This document shows, in pieces, positions 21,351-29,880 of a stretch of DNA of 38,983 nt (its first letter is position 1; each line of letters starts with the position of its first letter). Under the pieces are notes generated by a model that worked only from the letters and a program-made list of their open reading frames with translations, was not told where the DNA came from and did no database searches. A program made the translations under genes and the position numbers. Source of the stretch: a virus; IMG/VR virus record IMGVR_UViG_3300012984_000004, positions 1-38,983 of that record. One strand, 5' to 3'.

Positions 21351-21500
21351 TTAAGGAATATTTTTAAATACATCGTCAACTTTATCGGCATTTGGTGTAT
21401 TTTTAATCCCTTTTTGGTTTTTTATAACCATAGACAAAGCAATCAATCCTATTTGTTTGACTATTTTACCGACTACTGTTTGAAAGAATGGTTTTTTCAT
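21351..21500 (-). CDS. 49-aa protein downstream of the endolysin
   Basis: The product (MKKPFFQTVVGKIVKQIGLI and onwards) has a mildly hydrophobic or amphipathic first half (about 7-27) and a polar second half. It lies four bases after the endolysin stop. It may be a small lysis accessory (spanin-like or membrane peptide), but the sequence is too short for assignment. Confidence 0.5.
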   Translation of the reverse strand: MKKPFFQTVVGKIVKQIGLIALSMVIKNQKGIKNTPNADKVDDVFKNIP

Positions 21501-21504
21501 ATTT

Positions 21505-22083
21505 TTAATTTATTACAATACATTTAGAAAACTTACGCCAATATTCAGCTATTTTTTCAGCTTTATCCGTGCCGTTTATAATTTTTCTTGCACCTACTGC
21601 ATCAGTAATATTCTCGTTGAAATAATGGCTTAATTTACGCCCTGTGTATAATCCGGTTAACATCGCGTGAAATGTAGCCCAAACAGAACATTCCATTGTA
21701 AGCAATAATGACGGGTTGTTTTCAAAATCCCATCCTTTTACATTTGATTTAGTCAACTTAATATAAATATCTCGCCAAGTGTTTTGAGTATGTCCGCGGC
21801 CGTAAAAAATATGCGGAATATCTGTATAAATACGATTATCAAACCAAACTCTTTTTCCGTATCGCAATCCCTTTCCTTTTCCTATTTCTTCAATAGGTTG
21901 CATCGTTCCTCCTACTTCGTGCCAAATTGTAGCTAAAATGTAATACAAAAAACGTAAGTCGGTAAGTTTGCGTAATTCCCATTCGTCAAAAATCGCTTCA
22001 AACCCATCGACTTGTTTTTGCGAAAGCGACCGCAATCCAAATTGTGATTTAATATTTTCGTATGTCTTTTGTCGGTTTATCAT
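21505..22083 (-). CDS. endolysin, GH19/chitinase-like fold
   Basis: 192 aa peptidoglycan hydrolase. FLYYILATIWHEVGGTMQPIEE contains the conserved H55-E56 pair and E65/E66. FYGRGHTQNTWRDIY (from 93) matches the YYGRGxxQxTWxxNY signature of the phage GH19-like group. There is no signal peptide, so it depends on the holin. The start overlaps the holin end by four bases. Confidence 0.85.
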   Translation of the reverse strand: MINRQKTYENIKSQFGLRSLSQKQVDGFEAIFDEWELRKLTDLRFLYYILATIWHEVGGTMQPIEEIGKGKGLRYGKRVWFDNRIYTDIPHIFYGRGHTQNTWRDIYIKLTKSNVKGWDFENNPSLLLTMECSVWATFHAMLTGLYTGRKLSHYFNENITDAVGARKIINGTDKAEKIAEYWRKFSKCIVIN

Positions 22084-22436
22084 TTCTTATTTTTTAAGTT
22101 AAGTATAAAGTCGAAAAAACTTTCTGTCAAAGCGGTTAAAAATATATCTACATTAAGTTTATAAATCAAAAACTCTCCTATTTTGTCCGAGGTAATCGCA
22201 ATTAATGCAATTACTATTGAAACGTTATCAGCATCAAAATAAGACCTTACCCAATCAGAACAAATATAAGCGCCACCAACTCCTATTATCATAGACAGGA
22301 ACACATTTAAAGCTGTTACTTTTGTTTTACTGCTTTTCATTTCTATTGCTATTTTTAAACCTACCGCTAAAAAAGCAGGAAGTAATATTTTAATGAAGAA
22401 CTGATAGAATTCACTTTGAATTAGTTTTTCGGGCAT
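22080..22436 (-). CDS. putative holin
   Basis: 118 aa with three hydrophobic stretches: IKILLPAFLAVGLKIAIEM, VFLSMIIGVGGAYICSDWV, and VSIVIALIAITSDKIGEFLI. Charged residues lie between them, and a Lys-rich C-terminus ends LNLKNKK. This is a class I-like holin layout. It sits directly before the endolysin in an ATGA overlap and would form the membrane hole through which the enzyme passes. Confidence 0.75.
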   Translation of the reverse strand: MPEKLIQSEFYQFFIKILLPAFLAVGLKIAIEMKSSKTKVTALNVFLSMIIGVGGAYICSDWVRSYFDADNVSIVIALIAITSDKIGEFLIYKLNVDIFLTALTESFFDFILNLKNKK

Positions 22437-22722
22437 TTCTCTTATTGTTTATAAGCCAAATAATCGGCAGGATTAGGACAAAAAAATATTCATTGTAACC
22501 TATTGTTGTGTTGTCAAATACGTATTCATCCAATAAATTACCAATACTCAAAGATAAAAGATAAAACTTTATAAAGCTTTTTCTATCTGTCAAAAACATA
22601 TAAACGCATAGATAATTTATAAATAATGCATTCAAAATGTAATAGCTTCCTTTGGGCAATTCGCGCCAAAAGAAGCCATATAAGAAGCATATAGGCAAAG
22701 ATATGTAGAGAATATTTTTCAA
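22411..22722 (-). CDS. 103-aa membrane protein of the lysis cassette
   Basis: A very hydrophobic protein with at least three spans (ILYISLPICFLYGFFW, YILNALFINYLCVYMFL, FFVLILPIIWLI) and a basic tail (NNKRNARKTNSK). The start is a TTG in a TTGA overlap with the preceding stop. No ATG gives a product with all spans. It lies between two holin-like genes and may be a second holin, an antiholin or a membrane anchor. Confidence 0.6.
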   Translation of the reverse strand: MKNILYISLPICFLYGFFWRELPKGSYYILNALFINYLCVYMFLTDRKSFIKFYLLSLSIGNLLDEYVFDNTTIGYNEYFFVLILPIIWLINNKRNARKTNSK

Positions 22723-22967
22723 CGGTCTTTTGGTCTATCTCCAACAATCGGTTTGTTTTCTTCTTCAGCTAATTTATTAACCGTTTTACCTCCACTAACA
22801 TTATGATCTTTTGCTAAAACTCCAAAAATAATAAATCCGATTCCTAGCCATAATTGACTACCTGTTTTATCCGTAAAATATCCAGCCTGATAAGCCTGAA
22901 TAAGCGAATCTATAATAGGGTATAATGATAAAGCAATACCCGCTATTGTTGTTCTCCAGTTTTTCAT
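22719..22967 (-). CDS. small holin-like membrane protein, 82 aa
   Basis: Residues 5-27 (RTTIAGIALSLYPIIDSLI) and about 41-52 (WLGIGFIIFGVLA) are hydrophobic, followed by KDHNVSGGKTV and a charged tail. The MKNWRTTIxGI start and GxxAKDHNVxGG centre are typical of a small family found next to phage lysis genes. It is the first gene after the tail fibre and may be the pinholin or an auxiliary holin. Confidence 0.65.
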   Translation of the reverse strand: MKNWRTTIAGIALSLYPIIDSLIQAYQAGYFTDKTGSQLWLGIGFIIFGVLAKDHNVSGGKTVNKLAEEENKPIVGDRPKDR

Positions 22968-22987
22968 TTTTTATATATTTTTAATTA

Positions 22988-25786
22988 TTATTTAGTAATA
23001 TCGTATTGAAAAATAAACGATCCTGTATTAGTTCCCGTATCACTAGGAAAATACCTGATAGATACTGTTGTTGTAGAACTTGATTGCACTAAACTGCTAA
23101 AATTATTGCTAGAACCGCCAGACAAAACTGTTCCTGTTCCTAAATTTAAAGTAGAAGAAGTAGCTCTATTTATAGGTAAAGTCATTGTAAATATAGTGTT
23201 TGTATTAGAAACTGTAGCGGTAATATTTGCAGAACAATTAACTGTTACTATATTTCCAATTTTTGTATAAGTAGCATTTGATATAGCTGTTCCAGAAGAA
23301 ACATTTGTTACTCCTATAAAAGTAGGATTGTATGTTCCAGAAGTTCCTATTGCAGCCTGAACAAAAGCAGTTGTAGCAATCTGAGCTGTATTTGTTCCTG
23401 CCGTTGCAGTTGGAGCTGTTGGCGTTCCTGTAAGCGTTGCGTCCCCTGTATAGCTTGTAGCTGTCAATGCACCAGATACTACTGCGCCTCCGCCTGCTAT
23501 AAGAGTTAGCCTAGTCGCTACTCCTGACTCTACAATTTGAAAATCATTTGCGCTTATCCTGGTATCCCATCTTTTATTTGAAGATGCGGAATTTATAAGA
23601 GAAGAAGTAGGAGTAGAATTAGTAAGTCTATAATTTCTGCTTAAATTTACATTAACTCCATCGTCTAAAATTGCAGAATCTACGAGATCACCCGCATTAT
23701 TAACCCTAGTCAAAACATTTTGAGATGCTTTTACAACTGTAGTACCTCTAAAAAATGAAAAAATGTGCTTAGGTATAAAATGTGAAATATCTCCATGCAA
23801 TCCTGTTGCTGTGACAATATAAGAACTTATGCTTGCGCCCGTTAATTTTGTATTGAAAAGATCGGCATTCGTGGTTTTGATAATAGTCAAATCACCAGCT
23901 GATGCAGTCATGGTATATTTTTTGTTTGCGTATGCGTTTCCTGCATATAATTGAGGATCGTTTCCAGCTGTTGCGGCCGCATAATTTGCTGATCCTGTAA
24001 ACCCGTAAGCAGTTTCTATTGCTGAGGCAAACCCTTCAGTAAAATAAGCTTCATTTAAATTTGTCGCCGGATAAATTCCGTACCAACGGCTAACTGCTGG
24101 AATTGCATTTTTAGCAATCATGTTCAATGAAGTTATCCCGCCCATGGAATGCCCAACGAAAACAACATCATTAATATTATAATTAGCTATGATGTAATTG
24201 TATAAGGCCAAATAATCATCCTGAGAGGCTTGATTACCCCAAGCATTGCCATGCGCTTCGCTTGTAGCTACAATATATCCTTCAGATAGTAATTTATCAA
24301 TTATATACTTGCTGCCAGTATCTGTAAAAGGGTTTAATTGATTTGTACCCGATCCATGAAAATATATTACTAGTTTTACAGGTTGTGTTGTATTTAAACT
24401 GTTTACATATCTTATTCTGCCTAACTGTCCAGAAATAGTAGGAGTCAGCTCAGTAATATTCTCACTTAAATTGCCCTTAGTAAAAATATTTCCCTCTTCG
24501 CCAATCTCAGCAACTTTTACATAAGCTACATTTTTAGACAAATAAAATCTGTATGCGTTATACGGCTCATAATCTATTGTTGCAGAAGATGGATTTTGCA
24601 ATCCTGTTGCCCACGCATAGCGAGGAACTAATAAATCTTTAAAATATTCTATAGATGAATTACCTCCTGACACTATTAGCGGCGTTTGCTGATCTGCTGC
24701 ATTGAACTGTGTTAAATGTCTTCCTGTAGTTATAAAACTGCCTAAATCTGAAAGACCGAATCTTGCCTGTCCAAACCATCGTTTAATACCTGAGGTTATA
24801 TTTTCATCTCCTGTTTTATGAACTATATTATTAACAGATACCTCACTATTTAAATTATTTATAACATCTGTTAAATTAACTCCTGTTAACGGGGTTTTAT
24901 TCAAAACCGCGTCCGTTGTTATAGCTACAGGAACATCGTAATAAGAATTATATGATGATCCATAATAAACGCCAAAAGTAACGTTTCCGCCTCCTGTTCC
25001 AATTTTAGCCGCGGAAACGTGATAACGCAATCTTTCTCCTGTGTTTATAGTTACATTTTGCGTTAACCTCCCCGACACTGGAATGTTTGTAATAGATCCA
25101 GCAGTTAAATTAAGTTCTCCACTATCCAAAACCGCTAAAACCGTAACTCCTAAATCCCCAACAATTGCGCCAGATACTCCAGAAGCAATTGGAACGCCTA
25201 AATTATTTGTACGATAAATCTCAACTGTAAACCTTTGCTTTGTAGCTACAGGAGTAGGAGAGGCAGAAACGGTTAAATTACCGCTATAAACTCCAGCGTA
25301 ACCGATAGTAGGTGATATCTGTGCAATTGAAATTACATCTTTTGTAAAAAACGCTTTAGTATTGTCAGGTAATACCAGTGCAGGAGGTGAACCAGTAGCC
25401 GTAGAGCCTTTACCAGACAAACTGCTGGCGAAATACGTAACAGCATTTACCACAGTATTATCAGCAGTAAAATCAACTCTTTGTGTAAGTCCTGCGCTTG
25501 TAGATGAAATCTGGCCAAGACGTGTATCAATTCCTGCCAAATGATTCCCTATAGTTTGAGTGGGTGCACTGTAATTTACAGGCATGTACGGAATATTTAC
25601 ATTTATCGGTGCTATTTTGCTAACGCTTCCGTCCGCTTCGTTTGTTGACAAGAAGTTAACCGTTGACACCGTTGTGGGTGTCTTAATTTTAAGCGTGTTA
25701 GTTGTTGTGTTTCCGTATGTCGGATTCTGCAACGTTTGCCCGTAACTCGATACGGCAATTAATAATAAAAAAAGTATTTTTTTCAT
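22988..25786 (-). CDS. tail fibre with signal peptide and alpha/beta-hydrolase (esterase) domain
   Basis: 932 aa. The N-terminus (MKKILFLLLIAVSSYGQT) is a complete Sec signal ending in the Flavobacteriia-style SYGQ. Residues 20-460 are Thr/Ser/Asn-rich and beta-like. Residues 468-680 form an alpha/beta-hydrolase: oxyanion FHGSG (476-480), nucleophile GHSMGG (S547), probable acid D632 in TASAGDL, and His664 or His669 in GLHGDISHF. The region GTPTAPTATAG and QIATTAFVQAA (about 787-812) is the common fibre repeat, followed by a beta C-terminus. Position last among tail genes and directly before lysis genes fits a receptor-binding fibre or depolymerase that may deacylate surface polysaccharide. 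A secretion signal on a virion protein is unusual. Confidence 0.8.
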   Translation of the reverse strand: MKKILFLLLIAVSSYGQTLQNPTYGNTTTNTLKIKTPTTVSTVNFLSTNEADGSVSKIAPINVNIPYMPVNYSAPTQTIGNHLAGIDTRLGQISSTSAGLTQRVDFTADNTVVNAVTYFASSLSGKGSTATGSPPALVLPDNTKAFFTKDVISIAQISPTIGYAGVYSGNLTVSASPTPVATKQRFTVEIYRTNNLGVPIASGVSGAIVGDLGVTVLAVLDSGELNLTAGSITNIPVSGRLTQNVTINTGERLRYHVSAAKIGTGGGNVTFGVYYGSSYNSYYDVPVAITTDAVLNKTPLTGVNLTDVINNLNSEVSVNNIVHKTGDENITSGIKRWFGQARFGLSDLGSFITTGRHLTQFNAADQQTPLIVSGGNSSIEYFKDLLVPRYAWATGLQNPSSATIDYEPYNAYRFYLSKNVAYVKVAEIGEEGNIFTKGNLSENITELTPTISGQLGRIRYVNSLNTTQPVKLVIYFHGSGTNQLNPFTDTGSKYIIDKLLSEGYIVATSEAHGNAWGNQASQDDYLALYNYIIANYNINDVVFVGHSMGGITSLNMIAKNAIPAVSRWYGIYPATNLNEAYFTEGFASAIETAYGFTGSANYAAATAGNDPQLYAGNAYANKKYTMTASAGDLTIIKTTNADLFNTKLTGASISSYIVTATGLHGDISHFIPKHIFSFFRGTTVVKASQNVLTRVNNAGDLVDSAILDDGVNVNLSRNYRLTNSTPTSSLINSASSNKRWDTRISANDFQIVESGVATRLTLIAGGGAVVSGALTATSYTGDATLTGTPTAPTATAGTNTAQIATTAFVQAAIGTSGTYNPTFIGVTNVSSGTAISNATYTKIGNIVTVNCSANITATVSNTNTIFTMTLPINRATSSTLNLGTGTVLSGGSSNNFSSLVQSSSTTTVSIRYFPSDTGTNTGSFIFQYDITK

Positions 25787-25787
25787 G

Positions 25788-26489
25788 TTATGTAAATTGA
25801 ATTATAGCGTTTAAAACGGGTGTAAATGTAAATGTTACTGTTGTTCCTGAAAAACTCCAATCTCCTTTTCTTAACAATGCAGAATCTAAAAAAGCTCCTG
25901 TTGGTTTTGTTGTAACCCCTATGTTTATGAAATTATCTGTTCCATTAGCCACAAATTCAAGTCCGTCCTGTAGCGTTTTAAAACTATTGATTAAATTAAC
26001 AATATCTTGAGCTGTTCCGGAATATCCACCAGAATTTAATTTTAAAGCCAAAGCATTATAAATAGCATTCTCACTTGGAGTTGTTTCCGTATACCCTGAT
26101 CTAATATTTTGCGTAATACCTGCTAATTCTACATTAACAGGTATTTGAACCGCTAAAGACCAATAAGAACCGTTAGATGTTACTGCATTTAGTTCTTCAG
26201 TAGTAGTTATATCTGTGCCGCCTCCTACATTATGAAAAGTTCCTTTTCCAACCAACATCCATTCATTCGAATCAGTATCGGGTAATGTACCACCATCTAC
26301 TACAGTAGTGGGATTAAATGCCAAACTTGAAGATGCACCTAAATAATCACCTATTAAGTCAGCTAGCTGTAAAACACTGCCTCGAAACAAAGTTTCTTCT
26401 ATTTCATGAGGTATTTTATCTGTTAACTCAAATGGAGCGGAAGGTAATTCTCCAACTCTTGCCGTTGTTACTGCATTTGGATCTATCAT
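25788..26489 (-). CDS. tail-tip protein with docking module (233 aa)
   Basis: The first 50 residues (IDPNAVTTARVGELPSAPFE, then LTDKIPHEIEETL) match the start of the neighbouring 203-aa protein residue pattern for residue pattern. The rest is Thr/Gly/Asn-rich with fibre-like character and a C-terminal beta stretch (DWSFSGTTVTFTFTPVLNAI). It is probably a short fibre or adaptor attached to the tail tip by the shared module. The start overlaps the upstream stop by four bases. Confidence 0.65.
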   Translation of the reverse strand: MIDPNAVTTARVGELPSAPFELTDKIPHEIEETLFRGSVLQLADLIGDYLGASSSLAFNPTTVVDGGTLPDTDSNEWMLVGKGTFHNVGGGTDITTTEELNAVTSNGSYWSLAVQIPVNVELAGITQNIRSGYTETTPSENAIYNALALKLNSGGYSGTAQDIVNLINSFKTLQDGLEFVANGTDNFINIGVTTKPTGAFLDSALLRKGDWSFSGTTVTFTFTPVLNAIIQFT

Positions 26490-27097
26490 GGTAATTTCAT
26501 TATAAATAAAGCAACCATTGATGGTTGCATGTTATTATGTGATTGTCCTCCTCCAAAAGGAGCTATTAATTCTCCTGGCGCAAAATTATTAGTTCCATTA
26601 TCCCCAACGGTTAATCCTGAAGATCCTCCGAATCCAGTTCCCTTTTTAAAGAAAGACCCGTTTATAGGACTTACAACAGGAAGCTCAGGAATAGTAAGAG
26701 TATGTTCTTTTTCTCCAACGAATTGACCTATTGTACTATAATTTGCCCCATATCCTATTAGTGTTTGCCCGTCTAGATTTTCAGTTCCGTTGTTTCCGTT
26801 GTGTATTGCCCATCCATTCCATAATCCTTCTACTCTTCCAAGTCCTTGAGTAGATCCTGGTGTCATATCAAAATTAGCTTCAATATAAGCGTTTGAAGAT
26901 GCTTGTGGCAAAGTAAGTATTTTTGTTTCGTATGCGTAACTAGAAGATTGTCCGCGAACAAAATCAACTAATTGTTGTATAGTTGCCCGGCTCAAAACAT
27001 CGTCAACTTCATGCGGAAAATTATCCGTTAATGATATTGGCAAAGGCGGTAATTCTTTTACCTGAACCGTTGTAATTAATGATGGATCTATAGCCAT
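26486..27097 (-). CDS. tail-collar-like protein (203 aa)
   Basis: Residues 1-48 are the docking module shared with the 233-aa neighbour (IDPSLITTVQVKELPPLPIS, then LTDNFPHEVDDVL). The C-terminal part has the tail-collar pattern: IGQFVGEKEHTLTIPELPVV and then GGGQSHNNMQPSMVALFIMK. In collar-domain fibres this C-terminus trimerises. It is probably a virion tip component of receptor-binding type, next to the large esterase fibre. Confidence 0.75.
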   Translation of the reverse strand: MAIDPSLITTVQVKELPPLPISLTDNFPHEVDDVLSRATIQQLVDFVRGQSSSYAYETKILTLPQASSNAYIEANFDMTPGSTQGLGRVEGLWNGWAIHNGNNGTENLDGQTLIGYGANYSTIGQFVGEKEHTLTIPELPVVSPINGSFFKKGTGFGGSSGLTVGDNGTNNFAPGELIAPFGGGQSHNNMQPSMVALFIMKLP

Positions 27098-27100
27098 TAT

Positions 27101-27616
27101 CTAAAATTTAGTTGTTCTTAATAATTCCAATCCTGCATCATCTGTCTGAATAACCACATTTGGATCTCCGTTGTTTAATAACACAGTCCCTAAAGTAGTC
27201 TTTAATGGTTTTCCAAATCCTGTAATAGATCCGGAAAAACTCATAAACTCACCTATATTTTCCGCGCTTCCAATATCTGTAATGTAACCTTCCCCATAAT
27301 CAACAACCGGAAATATTTTGCCTTGTATTTTCCACTCAACACGTATTTTATCACGTTTAATAACGGTTAATTTATCGTATGAAGCAACATTAAAGTTGCC
27401 ACCTACAGCCGTAGAGTTTATTTGTAATCCTGAAAACCCAATACTGTAAGATTGCAATACAGGCGAAGATGTCGCCCATCCTTTATTATCACGAGTTGTA
27501 GTGTCAATCATTTCGGTAGTTTCGTCTATTGTATTGCCTGTTAAGCATCCAATAGGCAAATAAATACCATTGTATTTTATGAATAAAATCCTATCTTCTC
27601 CGTTTACAAAATCCAT
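27101..27616 (-). CDS. second tail-tube-like protein
   Basis: 171 aa. It aligns with the major tail protein at 32332-32781: both contain a G-x-x-L-P-I/V-x-C-L-T-x-N-x-x-D block near residue 20, a T-x-V-G-G turn in the middle, a V-x-W-K core and a G-x-G-x-I-T/L-x-x-G end with EFxxFS. It lies between the hub-like protein and the tail-tip proteins, where a distal tail (Dit-like) or tube-cap ring is expected. A TATCTTTG box lies four bases upstream of the ATG. Confidence 0.65.
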   Translation of the reverse strand: MDFVNGEDRILFIKYNGIYLPIGCLTGNTIDETTEMIDTTTRDNKGWATSSPVLQSYSIGFSGLQINSTAVGGNFNVASYDKLTVIKRDKIRVEWKIQGKIFPVVDYGEGYITDIGSAENIGEFMSFSGSITGFGKPLKTTLGTVLLNNGDPNVVIQTDDAGLELLRTTKF

Positions 27617-27620
27617 ATTT

Positions 27621-27628
27621 CAAAGATA
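27621..27628 (-). promoter_or_regulatory. TATCTTTG box four bases before the second tail-tube gene
   Basis: An exact -7-type octamer ends four bases before the ATG at 27616. No -33 element is found at 17-22 bp. Its spacing to the start codon equals that of the boxes at 4330-4337, 33225-33232 and 36964-36971. It may give a late leaderless transcript. Confidence 0.35.
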
Positions 27629-27635
27629 TTAAAAA

Positions 27636-29879
27636 TTATCCAATAATTGTAGGCTTAACAGTTTCTCCGTAGTCATATGTAAACTTATAATTTATATCCG
27701 GCAATTCATTGCTAAATAATTGAAGCCATTTGGCTGAACCCTTATTTGTAAATGTATCGTATGAATATTCTATAGACATAAAAACTCCTTCTAAACCATC
27801 AATTTTCAGCACTGATAAATAAGCAACATATCCAAAAAAACTGCCATTAAACAGTTGTAAAGGTTTTTGAAATATTCTAAGCGAATCCTCTGTCGCAATT
27901 CTTAATAATGGTTTTGATTCTACAAAGTTTTTTCTATACCATAAATCAGTTAATGTAAAAGTGTCTAACTTGTAAATCGCCCCTACATAAGCAATTCCGG
28001 TATTATCTCCATTATAAACCTTTTTGTTCTCTTTTACTATAGAAGAAATCCCATCACCTCTTTGCGCTGTATGAAATTCACCAATAATATTGTTGCCGTC
28101 AAAAGTGTTTATTATATCAAAATCTTTTTGAGTAGTCATTATAGGTGTATCTATAACTGTATATCTATTTGAAGCAGACCATATTTCAATTGTTAAATCC
28201 CCGCTAACAGGTATTTTTTCAGTATTTAAAATATATTTTCTTTCGCCTATAACGGATTGAGAAACAAACGTATCGCCTAATAACCACGTCCCATCGTTTT
28301 GTAATGAATAACCTCCTACTTTTACCTTAGAAAAAAACGTTAATTCATCTGTTTCTGAATGCGAAATATACGTAGCTTTAAATGTAAATTTATAACCCTC
28401 CTCTACAGTTATTGGAGCAGATGTTAATAATAACATAGAGCCAACGCCGCTACTTCTGGCATAAACTCCATAATCAGTTGTAGGGTCATTAAAAATCCAT
28501 GACCCTGTAATATAGCTACCTCCTCCACCAATTAAAGATTCTGGATTAACAGTCCAAAAAGGATAATCCAAATCATCAGTATGAAACAAGCTACCGTTAT
28601 TTAAAACGCCTTTGTCGAATCCATATTTATAATTTATCCTGAAAGCTGAAATTCCTCCTTTTATTTGAATAGTCTGATCGCCTCCGCAATGATGTGGATA
28701 AAAATTGTTTATTTGACTGCCCAATGTTTTATTTAAATTCTTTTTAATAGTATTTGTGTAAATATTTGAAATATCGTATTTCTTAAAATCTACATAAGCA
28801 TTTTGGAACAATTCATTTGGGCGGTAAATATACCACTCGCCATCTTCTTGTGTGATACACGCGTTAAATATGTCTAAAATTGATCTCAATACATCTCCAC
28901 AACTCATTATGGTGTCATCATCTTCTTTTATGAATCTATCTGTATTTAAAACAACTGATTCAAATATATTTTTATTAGGCAAATCTTCGTATCCTTCGTA
29001 AAATATATTTACAGAGGTGTTTATTTTCTGAAGCATTCCTGTACGTCTAAGACAATTAAATATAATGTCCTGAGAGTTCATTTTTCCAATAAACCTAAGC
29101 CCTGTTTCTTTTACGAACGATAAATTATCGATAGCGCCTAATCCATCAACGCAGGATAAATTTATTTGCCAAATATCGCGTGTAAAAGATTGAAACACCC
29201 CGTCAGGATTTAAAAAACCCCTGAATATTAACTTTGAATTTCGGTAAAACTTAACAGGAAAGTCTAATTCATTCTGAGAGTACAAATCTTGTAATGTAAA
29301 ATCTACACTAGCCTCTAACATTATATTTACAGAGGTTCCTCTTACCGGATCTAAATGATCTTTTGAGGATGCTTTTTGAATGCTTGCGCGCCCTGTTATT
29401 TCTTTGCTACTTCCTGTAAATCCTATTTGATAAATTTCAAATCTGTAATCGTCATTTGCAAGGTTTTTATATTCAAAGAAATACTTTAATTTCATTTCTC
29501 CTTCAACAATAACATTTATTTCTTCCTGAGCCGTAACAATTCCAATATTAGAAGAATAAAGATTTTGAATTATTGAAGATTCAGAATTAATATAGACCTC
29601 AATTATATTCTCTATTTTTTGATATGTAATTAAAGGATGTGCGTAATATGTGTTAAGCCAATTTAACGTGCTTAAAATGGTATTATTTATCTGTAATTGC
29701 TTTTCTATACCATTAGGTATTAAATTACCTGTTCCATTAGCTCTATAGTGTAAGTTTACATTATTATTCCCGTAATTATAAACTATTCTAACTCCATCAA
29801 TATAAATATCATAGTTGAATTCATGAGCTACACCAACCTCTATTGGATCATTAAAAGTTAAAATTATTTTCTTTGCCAT
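27636..29879 (-). CDS. tail hub / tail-associated protein (gp27-like)
   Basis: 747 aa, directly after the tape measure. The middle contains FPVKFYRNSKLIFRGFLNPD and WQINLSCVDGLGAIDNLSFV, a pattern of tail hub proteins (F-x-G-x-L/V followed by I-x-x-x-x-D-G-L-x-x-L). Then QDIIFNCLRRTGM and a region with ISAFRINYKYGFDKG follow. No peptidase or lysozyme motif is visible. It probably forms the tail-tip hub that anchors fibres. The similarity call rests on position and local patterns. Confidence 0.65.
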   Translation of the reverse strand: MAKKIILTFNDPIEVGVAHEFNYDIYIDGVRIVYNYGNNNVNLHYRANGTGNLIPNGIEKQLQINNTILSTLNWLNTYYAHPLITYQKIENIIEVYINSESSIIQNLYSSNIGIVTAQEEINVIVEGEMKLKYFFEYKNLANDDYRFEIYQIGFTGSSKEITGRASIQKASSKDHLDPVRGTSVNIMLEASVDFTLQDLYSQNELDFPVKFYRNSKLIFRGFLNPDGVFQSFTRDIWQINLSCVDGLGAIDNLSFVKETGLRFIGKMNSQDIIFNCLRRTGMLQKINTSVNIFYEGYEDLPNKNIFESVVLNTDRFIKEDDDTIMSCGDVLRSILDIFNACITQEDGEWYIYRPNELFQNAYVDFKKYDISNIYTNTIKKNLNKTLGSQINNFYPHHCGGDQTIQIKGGISAFRINYKYGFDKGVLNNGSLFHTDDLDYPFWTVNPESLIGGGGSYITGSWIFNDPTTDYGVYARSSGVGSMLLLTSAPITVEEGYKFTFKATYISHSETDELTFFSKVKVGGYSLQNDGTWLLGDTFVSQSVIGERKYILNTEKIPVSGDLTIEIWSASNRYTVIDTPIMTTQKDFDIINTFDGNNIIGEFHTAQRGDGISSIVKENKKVYNGDNTGIAYVGAIYKLDTFTLTDLWYRKNFVESKPLLRIATEDSLRIFQKPLQLFNGSFFGYVAYLSVLKIDGLEGVFMSIEYSYDTFTNKGSAKWLQLFSNELPDINYKFTYDYGETVKPTIIG

Positions 29880-29880
29880 A

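Noticed and set aside
22548-22705. Two TATCTTTG-type octamers on the minus strand inside the 103-aa membrane protein gene
   Set aside because: Both are inside coding sequence, with no start codon at the typical spacing of a separate gene and no -33 element.
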